From: Nepenthes gracilis
Lineage: Eukaryota; Streptophyta; Magnoliopsida; Caryophyllales; Nepenthaceae
Reading direction: 5' to 3'
DNA: 64,000 nucleotides
NCBI GenBank assembly: GCA_033239525.1
Contig: BSYO01000009.1
Location: forward strand, 18,187,299-18,251,298
In this document: positions 21,700-35,261 of the stretch, in pieces
Position numbering within the stretch: position 1 is the first letter of the stretch
Layout of the letters: every line of letters starts with the position of its first letter
Translations under genes and position numbers: made by a program
Notes under the pieces: model-generated
What the model was told of the DNA's origin: nothing
Seen by the model: only the letters and a program-made list of their open reading frames with translations
The model's database searches: none

Positions 21700-24600
21700 C
21701 AAGTTGATGTGTCATAGATTCGAGTCTTTGACGGATTCGTGCTCAACTGGTCCTCCAATTTGTGTTGACATGGGACCTAGTCTTTGAGCTGTGTGGTTGG
21801 GATCCTGTACACTATAATAAAAGACAAGAAATCGGATAAAAACGGTGGGACTCTGTCGTGAATTCAGACCAAATAGATCAATTTAAATAATCAATTATAA
21901 TTTTTAAAATTTAAAATTAAAAAAAAATTTAAACAAATAATTCTAAATTTTAAAATTCGGGTGTAACAAACCAATAAGTAGGACCCGACACCAATCAAAA
22001 TCCACACGGGACCTCACCGAATAACTGTTCGGACAAAATAAATACGATATACTCTATAATCATTATAAGGAGAAAAAAATTTCAACAAAAATCATAAATC
22101 AAACATAATATAATATCCAACCGTTTTTAAATTATATCTATCGACCTATAGCCGGCCAATTCTATAATCCAATTATATTAAATATCAACTTAAACCATAA
22201 TAGAGTCAAAACTCACTAATTCAAATGGATGGCTAACAGATCACGATCATACTATTGCAATACATCCAAAGCTTCTACTCTGAAGGATAAAATAGGAAAA
22301 GTGAGTATAATACTGAATAAATATCATATTTAAACGAAAAGAGTCCAATAAATTAGAGAGAATGTCAAATGGATAAAAATTTGTTCAAATGATAGGATAA
22401 ATCCAAATCGTCGATATGACAAATCCAATAAAAATTCAATATCCAGAATTCGAAATCTAATGATAGTTCCGTACAAAAATCAAATATCCAAATCTAAAAT
22501 AAATATTCAAATCATAAAATAGTCATCATTGGGACGTATGCACATATATAAATATAAATATAGATATATAAATAAAATAGAAGTGATCCGAACCAATTTT
22601 AATAGGTAATTAGGTGATTCAAAAGTCCAATCTAAATCCGAATCCGAATCAAAATCCAAGGTCCAATCATCTTGTGATATGGGGTAGAATTCGAAAGTTG
22701 TATGATCTAATAGCGCGTGCAGAAACTGAAACAGTGTTGCAGCAGATTATCCAAAGGTTTGGATCAAAATATAAAATTCAGAATCATTTGTACGAGACAT
22801 ACTAAGGCCCAACCGAGGACAAAATCGATAAATTTCAAATTCAAATCCAAATATAAATCAAAGTCAAATACAAAGAAATGTAGAGATACAAATCATATAT
22901 CAAATTTATATTTCGATTATTTAAAAATTAGTTTGAGAAACAGTTACATATAATTCCGATAACCTTAAGTAAAATCAAATATAAATTATGCTAGCATATA
23001 TGGCCATCAATGTATTCTGTACCTATGGACAAGGTTACCCACTATTATTTATCACCCACAATTTTGAGTGCAATATTTAAACTTGTTAGATATATTAGGG
23101 CGTCCGAATATATTCTAAGGTCAAATAAAACTATTCAAATAAAAAAAAGTCACTATTCAAGCTTTTTTTGCCAACGAAAAGAAATTTTTGAATGATAAAT
23201 AATTTTCCGTCGGGAGCTGGCCGGACTATTCAATAATTTAAATCAAATGTAGCGACCACGACCCGATACGTGCATATGATAGCGCTGCCTATACAAAGTT
23301 TCATACTCATTTTCATACAAATATACTAATATAAAAATATATAATATATTATAAACTTTTTAGGCTTTTAAAAAAATATTAAACCCTTTAAAATTATAAA
23401 ACTAGTACCAATAACCCCCAAAATATTCAATGAATTACACAAACATGTCTCTAATAAATAAATCATGCGTATAAAAATATATGTATATTAGTAAAAATTT
23501 TAAACGGTGTCTAAAATATATCAAATAATAAATCAGATCAAAGATGAGGTTTATAAATACTTACCTTGATCTCATACTTCGTAGATCTAAAGAAAAGATA
23601 TCCCGAAGTGCCCGAACGACACCTCTCTCTCTCCATCGCACGCACTACGTCTCTGCCTTCACTGCACAAGCTTCCCGCGCACTACTGGCACTACCGTTGT
23701 CACCTGTATTGTCACAAACCCGAACCAAACAGGTCGATTAAATAATTAATTATCATTTTTAAAGTTTAAAATCTCAGATAAATTCAACAGACAATACCAA
23801 GTCCCAAAATCCGGATAACTATCTCAGATAAAATCTCATAAGACCTCATCGGATAACTATCCGAACAATATGAATACAACTTGCTCTACAATCATCGTAA
23901 GAAAGGTAATAAAATAACCAAAATCATGAATCAGACAAAATAAAATATCCCAACTAATTTTAAAATATAACAATGGGTCTATACCAGGCCAATTTTCATA
24001 ATACAATCATATCAATTTTTAATTTAAATCATAACAAACTAAAACTCACCGAATCGGACGAATGGCCAAAAGTTACATCCTAAGTCTTGTAATTTGTCCG
24101 AGCTTTCTACTCTAAAGGGACAAAATAGAAACCGTGAGCCAAATACCCAATAAATATCATATTTTAGATAAAATGAGTTCAATAAATCAGAGAAAAGGTC
24201 AATTGGATGAAAATTCACTCAAATTACGGAATAAATTCAAATCGCCGATAAAACTAATCCAACAGAAATCCAAGATCAAAATTTCAAAATCCAATAATAG
24301 TCTTGTACTCAAATCAAATATGAAAATCCAAATAAATGTCTAAATTTTAAAAATAGTCATCATCGGGACGTATATATATATATATATATATAAATATAAC
24401 CAAAACAGAGGTGATCCGAACCAATTCCAAAGCCGATATCAATCCGAATCCAAGTTTGAGTCCAAATCCAAATCTAATGCCCAATCCGTTTGTGATTTGG
24501 GGTAGAATCGGATAGTTGGATGATCTAATAGCGTTTACAAAAGCCGAACTAACGTCACAATAAATATTTTAAAGGTTTGAATCAAAACATATAGTCAAAA

Positions 24601-25659
24601 TCATTTGTACGAGACATACCAAATCCCAACAATGGGAAAAATCGGCGAAACTCAAATCTAAGTCCAAAAATCCATATCCAAATCAAAGTCTAAAACCAAT
24701 CAATATAAATATAAAAATTATGTACCAAATCTGGATTCTAATTATTTGAAAATTTGCTTGAAAAAGGATTACACATAATCCCGGTAACCTTAGACCAAAA
24801 TTCATATACTCTGTATCCATAGATAATGTTGTTCACTATATTTTACTACCCGTGACTTTGGGAGTATTTTTTAAACTTGTCAGATATATTAAGACGTCCG
24901 TATATATTCTAAGGTCAAGTCAAATTATCCAAATGGGAAGGATCACCACTCCAAATCTTTCTTACAGGCGAAAAGAAATTTTTAAATAACAAATATATTC
25001 CCGTCGGAAGTTGGTCAGAAAATCCAATAATCCAAGTCCAAATATAATGACCGTGACCCGACACGTGCATGTCACTGTATGGCCTATACAAAGTTTCGTA
25101 CTCATTTTCATATACAGATATTGATATAAATATATACATTGTCCAATAAATTATTCAGGCTTTTAAAAATATTAAATCCTCTAAAATTATAAAACCTAGT
25201 CCATAAATATCCAAATTAGCCAATGAACTACATATGCATATCTAGATTAAATAAATCGGTCAGACAAAATTATATACATGTTAGTAAAAATTTTAAATAG
25301 TGTTTAAAATATATTAGATATTAAATCAGACCAAAGATGGGGTTTATAGATACTTGCCTGGAATTTATATTTTACAGATTTAAAAAAAGGATATTCTGAA
25401 ACACTCAAATCAGGCCTCTATGTCCTGCCACGCATGCACTGCCCGCAGCTCCCCTTTGTCTCTCATCAGCGCAGCTTCCCGTATGTTGCTGACACCGCTC
25501 AACACCGTCGGCCGACTTGCCGCTACAGTAACCTGCCACCGACGGCCTTCCTAGCATCATCCCGTCAGCGCCGAAGCCGTTACTCTGCCGCCACTCTCCT
25601 GTTGTGTGGCTACCGCACTCAACCTGTTGGCATCGAAATTTACGCCTCTCGATCTTAAC

Positions 25660-28600
25660 CTCAATTATCCAACAATAAGGACATTCTTTCGAACTTCGTC
25701 TTCGTACTTCTCAATACACTTCCTTAATCAAATGACTTATGGAAATCCGATCCTCAACAAATAGTGATATTCTCTCGAACCCGACATCAAGATCTCTTAA
25801 CGCTTCCTCAACTAGAAGATTCCTTGAAAGTATAAAGATTGATGAAAATATCTTATTTCTCTGCACCAAATCCTTTCTATTCCAAAAATCGAAATCACAT
25901 CTTTAACCTAAAATATTTCTCATCGGTCAAAAGCGTCTCTAACCGAATCACACGCAAAAGATCATTCACATAAAACATATCGTATATATCCATCAAATTC
26001 AGAAGAAAGGCCAATCTGAAGGCCACTTCTCTGATCTGTTGAAAATTTTGGATTCTCGATGACCACTATTTCAAACTACCCTTGGCTCTAAAATTTAAAA
26101 ATCTTCTCTTTAAGATGCTTTCAGAAACTTCTGACCACTCTTCTCGAGCTTTCAATCAATTTCCAAAATCGATCACCTACTTCATATCTCCAATCAAATC
26201 TTGTGATCGATAGCCGTGAGTCCACATACTTTCGTTGTGCTACCCTGATCGATGATCAGCCTCAAATCAAATCGAAACTCTCGACAATATACCAATAACA
26301 AATCTTGGGAATAACTTCTTGATAGGCAAGCGATATACCGACTTCATCAGCTCATCCATCATCTCATTCTCGTCCAACTGACCACCAAATCCTTTACTTT
26401 TTAAGACAAACTCTCAATAAAATCTCGAAAGCTTCTTCTAATCGACTTCCCTCCTTAGGCATGGATAGAGCTTGCCATGAAAGTCACGATCTCATGTTTC
26501 ATCTACTGTCTGCCGCCTTTGACTCGACATTAAATTACCATCAAACTTTCTGTCCAATCTACTAGGTGGAGAGTCCTTGACGTTCTCAACGAGCTTGGAT
26601 CACTCAAACACAACCATAATTGTTGATGACTTCATTTGTTCCCGAGCTTCTATCTATTCAGCTGAAACTCAAAAGAGAGAATTCTTGAAAACATGCCTCC
26701 TCTCGAAGGTGCAATGAAAAGCATTTTGCAGAATGTTCGAGATTTCCTATTCGATCGCTTCTAGCTTCAAGACAGCTCGTCCAAAAAGAATATCACCACT
26801 GATCTTCATAAAAGCTTCTCCCACAAATAGAAGTTTCGTTCAAAATTCAATCCTAATAGCAAAGGGAGGAAATCCCTCTGACCCAATCTTCATTCTGGCA
26901 TCATCGCCACAGCTTATTCATGCAAAATCCTCCAGATTGCGTCACATCCCAAACTTTGCTTTGAAAAATGCACCCAACTATTCCATTAGGAGCATCAATA
27001 AGCACTACTAATCTTTCTGATCCATTAGAGATCGACTCGATTCGAAGGACGCCAATAACATTGCAATTATCAAAAAACTTTTAACATATTTCCAATCATA
27101 ACCAATAAGATCTAAGAAACTCTACAATCCCGCGACCTTAGCTGGTCATTTTCAATTGCTACTACTTTCACTTTCTTCGAATTTTTAAATGTCACATCAA
27201 AAATCATATGAACCAAAAGGATACCTTCTGAAAATTTGCAGCTGACTTTTTAATCGGGTCTCATACTCCTCAAAATTCTTCAAACGAATTAGAATACTAT
27301 AACAAAACCACCCCAAATAAACCACCATAAATAAAATCATCACAATTGATCGAAATACGATCAAAAATCCAATCGATAATATCCGTAAAAGACGCCCAAA
27401 CATTCGACAACTTAAAACCACCATCAAAACTTTGCAATAGCCATAACTTAACCTGAAAGCTATCCTATCCACATCCTTCCACTGAATCATCAATTGAGGA
27501 TACCTCAAGCACAATTCGATCTTAGAGAAAATCCAAATTTCTTCAAATAAATTCAACAAATTCTCGATCCTTGAGAGTCGATACATAACCAATTTCCCAA
27601 ACAATCCAAGCATAGATCCACTAATCTAACTTTATTCACCAGAAAACATAGAAGTACTCCACGCCAAGAGACTTGGCCAAACGAAACCTTCTTAATAGAT
27701 TCTACAATTGCTTGTTTTAATTTCTTCAATTAGAAAAGATTACCCCATACGAAACCTTCAAAATAGACGCAGATCCAACCATATCATCGAAAATAAATTT
27801 GATCTCTTAATTCAGGAGCAATCCAGTTGAATCCTCTGAAAAATATCTTTAGACGCGCAGATGACCAAAATATCTTCAATAGTCACAGAATAACTCCTAG
27901 ATATGACCATATGTGCCAGATGAAATCAACACCCATCCCTCAACAGATGACTCGCTTGTAACACCAAGATCAACCCTAAAACTTTCTTACTAATTCTTCC
28001 TTGAAACTCAGAGAATTCATATACTGAATACAAAATGGAACAGATTTGCCGAAATAGTCTTCCATGACTAAAGATCTGGCTCTAACTTCGTAGATTATTT
28101 ATGCTAAATGCTCTCCTAGAACCGTCTGACTTATATCTGGATGTCTAGAATTCGGACGCCTGGAATTCAAATGATCCCTTGACAAATGGTATATCTAACT
28201 GCAATTTGAAGCAGCTTCATTTCTGTCGAAGCAAACTTGTCCCGTATACACCATCTGCTAAACTTGTAAGCCAGACCTTGCAAACTCGAACTTCGAGAAA
28301 GAAAACTTTGTTTCATCTAATTTCTTTTAGCTTGTCCTCCGGAGGACAAATAAATTTATTCTTTGAATTCTGACTCTAATATTCTGATTAATTTTTGAAA
28401 AAAAAAATCTCCCGAAGCTATTCCTCAATCAACAGGGCCCGATCCAACTTCTGACACCGACTGCTTCCAAATTGAATTATGAAGTCCACGTAGAAAATTT
28501 TGGGCTCTCGAATCTCATCCGAAACTATATGGAGGACAAATCAAGATGGCTTCACAAACTGTACATCATTCTCAGTACTATCATGTTGCAACAAATCCTT

Positions 28601-29410
28601 CAGATTCTTCAATATCTTCCCGCGCATCACTTTAGAGGCCGAATCTCAAACTCTTTGTCCACTAATTCTTCAATGATGAATAAATCGCAGGGACAATTAT
28701 CCATCCGATCATAACAACAAGTGGTCATGAATAATCTTTGAATCATTCTCTTACTTCTGTCATAGCTCCGAATCTCGATACGATCAGTATCATTGCTGCC
28801 AACAAAATCGGACTGGCACTCCTTATCTTTACTTCTGCCAGAGGTTGTCCACCAAGACTCCACAACTTCTCTTATGAAGAGAAACGAATTGACTTGACTT
28901 AGTTTCTTCATCTTTGTCTGCGGCAGCCAATCTTGCCAAGCCTTCATTCATCTCTATTTTCACCGCTTACCTTCCCGTCGGTCAAAAATCTCCTTCTACT
29001 TCACGAGATTTTAAACCTACCAGTTTTATCATCTACCTCTCTGTCGACTAAAATCTCCTTCTACTCTGCGAGATTTCGGACCAACAACATCCAATGACGA
29101 TACTTCTCTTTCAAAATTGTAAATCCCAACAAAACCTTCACATATATGTAGGAATCTAATAAAATTTTAATTCGATAGCTATATCAAGCCATACAATACG
29201 TCGCTCGCGCGACTCATTATGATCAGGTGATCATCCTACCAATCTAAACCAAAAACCTCCACAACTTGCCCTTTCGATTCAAAACCAAGCCTCAACAACC
29301 AAAATTTTCTATTATCAACCAAAGATAGTATTTATCATGTTTAAAAGTTCAGTCCATTATTTATCCAAAATGACCCAAAGCACTTCTCCTTACGACTTTT
29401 CTTTGTTACC
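25660..29410 (-). other. Internal region of the inner gypsy element
   Basis: About 3.75 kb between the two LTR copies, with more C/T on + (A/G on -) than the surroundings, as expected for minus-strand coding sequence. Apart from the reverse transcriptase remnant, no gag zinc knuckle, protease or integrase motif could be read with confidence. The length is short for a complete gag-pol, so deletions are likely. Confidence 0.5.
27197..27613 (-). pseudogene. Ty3/gypsy reverse transcriptase remnant
   Basis: A 138-codon minus-strand frame reads IFSKIELCLRYPQL then DVDRIAFRLSYGYCKVLMV. This lines up with the conserved FSKIDL..GYHQ...... DI.KTAF.T.YGHYEFLVM core of gypsy reverse transcriptases. After that the frame slips: the DD catalytic pair is only partly recognisable in another frame, and LKNFEEYETRLK..LQIFR matches the segment S..EEHE.HL..VL..LR beyond it. 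This fixes the orientation and class of the inner element. It is a broken remnant. Confidence 0.65.
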
Positions 29411-30919
29411 ATTTCTGTCACGAACCTAAACTAAATATATCGATTAAATAATTAATTATAATTTTTAAAATTTAAAATTCTAAATAAATTTAACAGATAA
29501 TACAAAATCTCAAAATTCAGGTGTGACAAACCAAAATACACAGGACCCGACAAAATAAAATCCTCATATACCTCATCAAACAACCATCTGAACAATATAA
29601 ATACGATCAACTCTACAATTATTATAAGGGAGGTAATATATTAACCAAAATCATGAATTAGATATAATAAAATATCCCAATTAGTTTCAAAATATAACCA
29701 TGGGCCTATACCCGGTTAATTTGCATAATATAATTCTATTAATTTTTAATTTAAACCCTAACAAATTAAGACTCACCAAATCGAACGAATGACTGAAAGT
29801 CATATCCTAACTCCTGTAATGCATCCGAATCTTCTACTCTGAAGGGACAAAATAGAAAACGTGAGCTCAATGTCCAACAAGTATCATACTTTAGATAAAA
29901 TGAGTTTAATAAATCAAAGGGAATGTCAAATGAACGAAAATTCAGTCAAATTATGAAATAAATCTAAATCATCGATAAAACAAATTCAACAGAAATTTAA
30001 CATCTAAATTTAAAAATCCAATGGTAATCTCGTACTCAAATCAAATATTTAAATCCAAATAAATGTCTAAATTTTAAAAATAGTTCTCATCGAGACGTAT
30101 ATATATAAATATATATAAACAAAACAGAGATGACTCGGACCAATTTCAAAGTTGATGTCGATCCAAATCCAAATCCGAGTCCAAGTCCAAATCTAAGGCC
30201 TAATCAACTTGTGATTTGGGGAAGAATCGATAGTCAGATGATTAAATAGCGTGTGCAGAAATCGAAATAAGGTTACAATAAATATCTCAAAGATCCGAAT
30301 CAAAATATATAGTCAAAATTCTTTGTACGAGACATACCAAGGCACAACTATGGACAAAATTGACGAAACTCAAATCCAAGCCCAAAAATTCATATCCAAA
30401 TCAAAGTCAAATACCAATCATTGCAAAAATATAAATTATACACCAAATCTAGATTCTGATTATTTAAAGACTAATTTGAGGAAGGATTACATATAATCCT
30501 GATAATCTTAAACCAAAATCCATATACTCTGTACCCATAGATAAGGTTGCTCACCACGTTTTACCACCTGCGGCTTTGGATAGTAATACACAATCGTCGT
30601 CGGTCACTGACATGCCACCACTGGCCACCGTCTACCACCACTGTGTTGTCAACGCATGCCGCCGCCGCCGCCGCTACCACAATCGACATATCTGACTTCA
30701 CCAAGCGTCGATTTCTCTCTCTCTTGCGAGACCTAAGTCGCGCGCCACCATCGTCGACCACCACCGCACGGCCTCCTCCGTGCATCGCTGCCACTGATGA
30801 CCCACCTCCTCTTCTCTCCTTCGCCACGCACCGCGAACAGCGGGATGAAACCCTCTCCTACTTTCCTGCTTCTCTCTCTCACCATCCCCAATCCTTATCT
30901 TTTGCATTTTCTTTTTTTC

Positions 30920-30920
<1 letters not shown>

Positions 30921-30962
<42 letters not shown>

Positions 30963-30963
30963 T
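30921..30963. repeat. (ATT)n microsatellite
   Basis: About 14 ATT units in the right LTR of the inner gypsy element. It gives rise to a spurious poly-Leu frame on +. Confidence 0.95.
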
Positions 30964-31626
30964 ATTTTAGATTTTATTTTATTTCAAAATTCAAATCGAT
31001 ACTTAGGTGATAGCACGAGCGCACCTCGAACACCAACCTGATTGATCCAAATATCGTCCAAATTTTATAATATTTAATTAATTTTTGCCACGCTTAATTT
31101 ATCTAAAATCATAATTAATATTAAATTAATCAGAATAAAAATCCGGGATATTACTTACGTGGCCGTCACCGGCCTTCCCAGCGTCACCCCGCTAGCGCCG
31201 GCACCGTAGCCCTACCGCCTGATTCCCCTGGCGCCATTCTCTCTCCTCGCACAAACCCTTCCATTTCTCTCTCTCTTCGCACGCTTCTGCCTCGCGCTGC
31301 TACTTACCCACAGCCATCGTTGGTCACCAGTGAGTCGCCACCGACGGCCGTCGAACACCGCAACATCACCACCGTACATCGCTGTGGTGGTTGCTGCTGT
31401 CAACATTGTCAGCCACTTCAATGGTTTATCACTGAACACCGCCACTGACTTGCCACTAGCCGCTAACGACGACTCACACCCCACCGACCTCGTCGCACAT
31501 CACTGTTGCCAGCCGCTTCTCTCCTTCTTCCTCGGGCACTTCTCTCTCTTCTCTTCGTTCTCTCCCCCTTTTCCTTCTCTCTCCCCGATCCTTATCTGCT
31601 AAATTGTTTTTTCCTTTTTTACGTTT

Positions 31627-31629
<3 letters not shown>

Positions 31630-31671
<42 letters not shown>
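31630..31671. repeat. (TA)n microsatellite
   Basis: About 21 TA units at the same relative place of the outer nested LTR as the (ATT)n of the inner one, just before the shared ATTTCAAAATT block. Confidence 0.95.
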
Positions 31672-31675
<4 letters not shown>

Positions 31676-32699
31676 TTTTAATTTTAATTTTTTTATTTCA
31701 AAATTTAAACCGATATTCAAGCGATAGCCCGGGCACACCTTGGGCGCCAGCCCGAATGATCCAAATATCCTCCAAAATTTGTTAATATTTAATTAATTTT
31801 TTTGCCACATCAAATTTACTGAAAATCACAATTAATGTTAAATAATCCAAACGAAATCCGAGATATTATAGACTCGTTTCTCGTTTTATCATTCAACGCT
31901 CAAGTCAATTATCTTTTTTCTGATATGAAGATTGTAAAGATAGAGTTTGCTGTAAAAGATGCAGGTAAGGAAATTTGTGAGTCTGACTCGAAGATACACT
32001 CGACGTGGAGTGACTTTTGGTTGTAATTCAGTTGTAGGGAGCGGCTCTCGGTGATACGCTCGTGGAGAGAAACTTTTCTCGCCACAGGGGTCGCAAAGAG
32101 CAAGCAGTGGGCAAGAGAGGGGCACTTGATTCGTTCGAAGATTGGTTCGCTAGTGTTAGTTTGAGCATTTAAGGGAGTGTCTTTGAAGTGTGTCCCCAGA
32201 ATTTTTTATAACTATCTGACCTCGCCACCCTCTTTAGGCGGCAAGGCCGACTATCAACTACTTGAGGGGATCCTTTCCATTTATCGAGGGGATACCGACA
32301 CCATTTAGAGCCACAATTATCAGAAGGGAAGATTCCTTCCTCCTTCGTGGAGATGCCGCTTGCCGTAAATATTGAGGCTTCCATGGTGGGTTATGCGCTT
32401 ATTTGGGGGCTTCCCTTATGAGATGTGTGCTGATTTATGAGCTTTTATTTTAGAGGAGGTCTCCACCAGGGAAAGTCTTTCGTATCGCAGCTAGTTAGGG
32501 TAGACAATCTACTATGCATGGGAAAGGATTTGTGGGTCACATCCGATTTGGGCCGTATTTGGTTTGGGTCGCTTCTTGCTTTCTGAAGGTCATTTCCAAT
32601 CAACTGCGACGTTAACCATCCTCTGGGCCAATGGGCTGCAATTCTCCTAAGCTAATTGCCTCTTTGGATCGGCCCATTTTAATCGTCCCCATCACAAGT

Positions 32700-33211
32700 A
32701 CTAAGTAGTAAGGCTCTTCATTTAAAAACAAATTGAAAAATAAATGCTAAATGCTTAAGAAGTTACCAAAAAAATAAATTTCTAATTTTAAGATGTTTTT
32801 CGTCGAGTTGGAATGCTGTCAAGTCCGAAATTAAAGATTGAAGAGTGAGAAATGTGCTATAGAAAAACAGGATTTTTTGTTTGCTGCATGAGATGTTAAA
32901 GCAACAGTGTATATATGAGATGTAACAAAAATCGTTAAACTCTTGTGTTAAAAATTTTAATTACTAAGAAGTTAATAGGAGAATAACATTTATATGCTAA
33001 CAAGTAAGAGATTGTAAAAAATTACATCTAACAAAAAATATATTAAATCCCAAAAAATAAATTTGAGATGATGACAAAACATATGAAACATTAAAAAATG
33101 GAAAACATTTTATACCAAACTAAAATTTTCGAGCTTCCAACTATATATATATTTTTAAATTAAACTTAAATTAATGTAATTTAATAAATTTAAGTAATAC
33201 CTATAAGAGGT
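32700..33211. other. AT-rich spacer between two solo LTRs
   Basis: No coding signal or repeat recognised. Confidence 0.6.
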
Positions 33212-33216
33212 ATAAT

Positions 33217-34130
33217 TGATATGTCCTAAATCTAAATTTTGAAAGGATTCAGGTCAAACTGGTTCGTCGGATTTTGGTCAACGTCCTCTAAGCTTAGAAT
33301 TTTGCACACCACAACTTCAAATATGAGATTAGATGACGATGAAATGTTATCCCACCGAAAATTGTCTAATATTCAAGTCAGTAAATGGCTGTCTAAGAAT
33401 AATAATATGAATGAAGAGAATACAAAGATAAATGTTGGGCGTGAAATTTAAAAATGATGGTAAGAGGTACACACGTGGAGAGAGTAGCTCTGGTCATAGA
33501 TGCTTATGGAAAGTGTTTTTCTAAGTACTAAGCTCGTTGGATACTAGTAACAGAGAGAGAGTGCGTTAGAGTACTTGAGAGTTTAAAAAGTTTCAGTTAT
33601 CTTGAGTATGAAAGAGAGCGTACTTATAAAGTGGATCTCTATGACCTTTTATAGTCGGGGGCTCCCACTTGCCTTTTTAGGTTGCAAGCCTGGATACCCG
33701 CATTCTGTGGGGATTGTTGCCTTTTTCAGCATGGGCGCGGGCGTCATTCTGGTTTCTAACGGTTAAGAAGGAGGATTCTCTTCTTTCTGTGCAGATACCG
33801 CGCGCAGTAACCATTAGGATGTCTTCTGAGGATCGCGTGTTGATTTGTAAGCCTTCATTCCGGGATGTATTCTGATTCTGGGGGATTTTCGTTACGGAAG
33901 AGGTTGTCATTCTTGGAAGTGCGGAGAATTGGGGCAGACGACCGTTGAGACTTGAAAAGACGCACGTGGGCTAATTTTGATCTGAGCTGTGTTTATCTTG
34001 GGCTGCGTCCGGCCTATTTGTTATACTCTTTCGCTCAACGCTACCGTTGATTATTTCATGGATAAATGGGCCGCTATCATTTCTGGGTCACTTACCTCTT
34101 TTGGCCCGACTTGCTGCTGATGTCTCATCA
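33217..34130 (+). mobile_element. Solo LTR, TGATG family, with TSD
   Basis: Starts TGATATGTCCTAAATC and ends GATGTCTCATCA (914 bp). It is flanked by exact ATAAT copies (33212-33216, 34131-34135). It shares TTTTGCACACCAC and TTATCCCACCGAAAA with the LTR at 9476. Confidence 0.9.
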
Positions 34131-34135
34131 ATAAT

Positions 34136-35261
34136 ATTAGAAAAAAATTTTGTAATTAAAAATAGTCTATGAGTTTTCGTTAAATCTATTTTTGAAATGA
34201 AGTGAAAATATAATTTTTTATCATAAAAATCATCCAGATTTTGTTGAATTAGAAGTGGATTTTTTTTTATCTTGTGAAGAAGCAAATTGAGTCTTCATAT
34301 AATCAAGACTTGCTTTACACTTTTTATTTTCTTTAGTAGTGTTATATTATTTGTAAACCATATACACAATCTTGCCGGATGTATTATATGATTTTATAGG
34401 AGCAATTGATACTTAGAATGTGCCAAAGATGGATATCCATTGCTATTATGTAACATTCAAAAGTTATTTTTGTGATTTTAATTCAAAAAGTCATTTTAAT
34501 TAATTAGATAATTTTTCTTATATTATATATGTATCTATAAATAAATATTTGTGGCCCATTTCTTACTAGAAAGAATTATAATGAAAACTTTAATTTTTAA
34601 AATAATTATTTATTTTGAAAAATAAATTTTAATATGAGACAATTTTTTATAAAATTTTAGGTTTAAATGGGTTCATATATAATATAATGAAATAACATTT
34701 TATTATATTTTCAATATAAATTGTAAGAATATTTTTACATTTATAATGTAGACACAAAATATTTTTTTATAAAAATTATTATAACATACGGTAAAATATT
34801 TTATAATATATTTTATATCAATTGGTCATAATTTTTGAATGCTTTTTTTTATAAAAAATAACCTAAAAGTATATTTGAAAATTGATACGATTAGAATAAT
34901 TTTACTCGACATATCTCGTTAAATTTTTTTTTTTTAAAGCATGAGTATTTAGCAATTTTCCTACATATTATGATTATATAATATTGAAATTTGGAGTTGA
35001 GCCGAGGTGCAAAATATCACACTTAAACAAGTTGCAACGAGGAAGGTGAGGTGTCGGCATCAGATGGCCTGCCGTCATATCCGACCCGCCAAAATGTCTA
35101 CACGTGTCACTCTCAGAACATCAATCTCGACCAAAAAGTGAATCTCAGAGATTTTTCTCAGCAAACATTAAATCCGGTATTATTGACTTTTACTTGTACT
35201 CGCCACCATAACAATAATAATGTTCCCTAAATCCTCATTCTTAACATATTAATTTATTATT
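34136..35261. other. AT-rich spacer with a GC-richer G-box patch
   Basis: Mostly AT-rich. A patch at about 34995-35165 is GC-richer and holds a CACGTG G-box (35101-35106) within ACACGTGTCA, but no coding frame follows on either strand. Confidence 0.5.

Larger units (their letters stand above)
23710..31155 (-). mobile_element. Inner Ty3/gypsy element, minus orientation, degenerate
   Basis: The right LTR is 29416-31155 (the 5' LTR in the element's own sense). The left LTR copy starts at 23710 with TGTCACAAACCCG and is recognisable to about 25650, where its inner end is lost. Beside the right LTR, reading minus from about 29411, TGGTAACAAAGA resembles the initiator-Met primer-binding site TGGTATCAGAGC with a few changes. 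A reverse-transcriptase remnant lies at 27197-27613 on the same strand. Both LTRs repeat the same landmarks, for example TTTGTACGAGACATAC and ATTTGGGG.AGAAT. The right LTR has an internal deletion near 30585. The flanks TGTAT and TACGT are not an exact TSD. No intact open frame remains. Confidence 0.7.
21854..31870 (-). mobile_element. Nested minus-oriented gypsy LTR, itself split by a second element
   Basis: On + the block opens TGTCGTGAATTC and closes GATATTATA (a decayed ...TTACA end), between exact GACTC duplications. Its left part (21854-23709) and right part (31156-31870) look like two pieces of one LTR of about 2.57 kb. The left part stops near CACCTGTAT and the right begins at CGTGGCCGTCACC, and these meet in the corresponding place of the copy at 23710. 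Between them sits the second element (23710-31155). The family is the same for both, with + strand starts TGTC.C.AACC and ends GATATTA. Confidence 0.7.
21705..32694 (+). mobile_element. TGATG-family solo LTR split by a nested 10-kb insertion
   Basis: The outer LTR starts TGATGTGTCATAG at 21705 and ends GTCCCCATCA at 32694. It is flanked by exact CAAGT copies (21700-21704, 32695-32699). Its two halves, 21705-21853 and 31876-32694, join to a 968-bp LTR, the right size for the family. The break falls at GACTC, which is duplicated at 21849-21853 and 31871-31875 around the inserted element. The rejoined head follows the same order as the LTR at 12843 (ACAAGAAAT, then GGGACTC, then TTTATC.T..AACG.TCAA). 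It had already become a solo LTR, or was reduced later; the order of those steps is not visible. Confidence 0.85.

Noticed and set aside
25434..25658. Cys/Arg/Pro-rich 74-codon + frame
   Set aside because: It is antisense to the inner gypsy LTR and has no start context or conserved motif.
30547..31041. 164-codon + frame with an Ala/Ser/Pro-rich start and a poly-Leu run
   Set aside because: It lies across the GC-rich part and (ATT)n microsatellite of a minus-oriented LTR; the Leu run is the microsatellite read as TTA codons.
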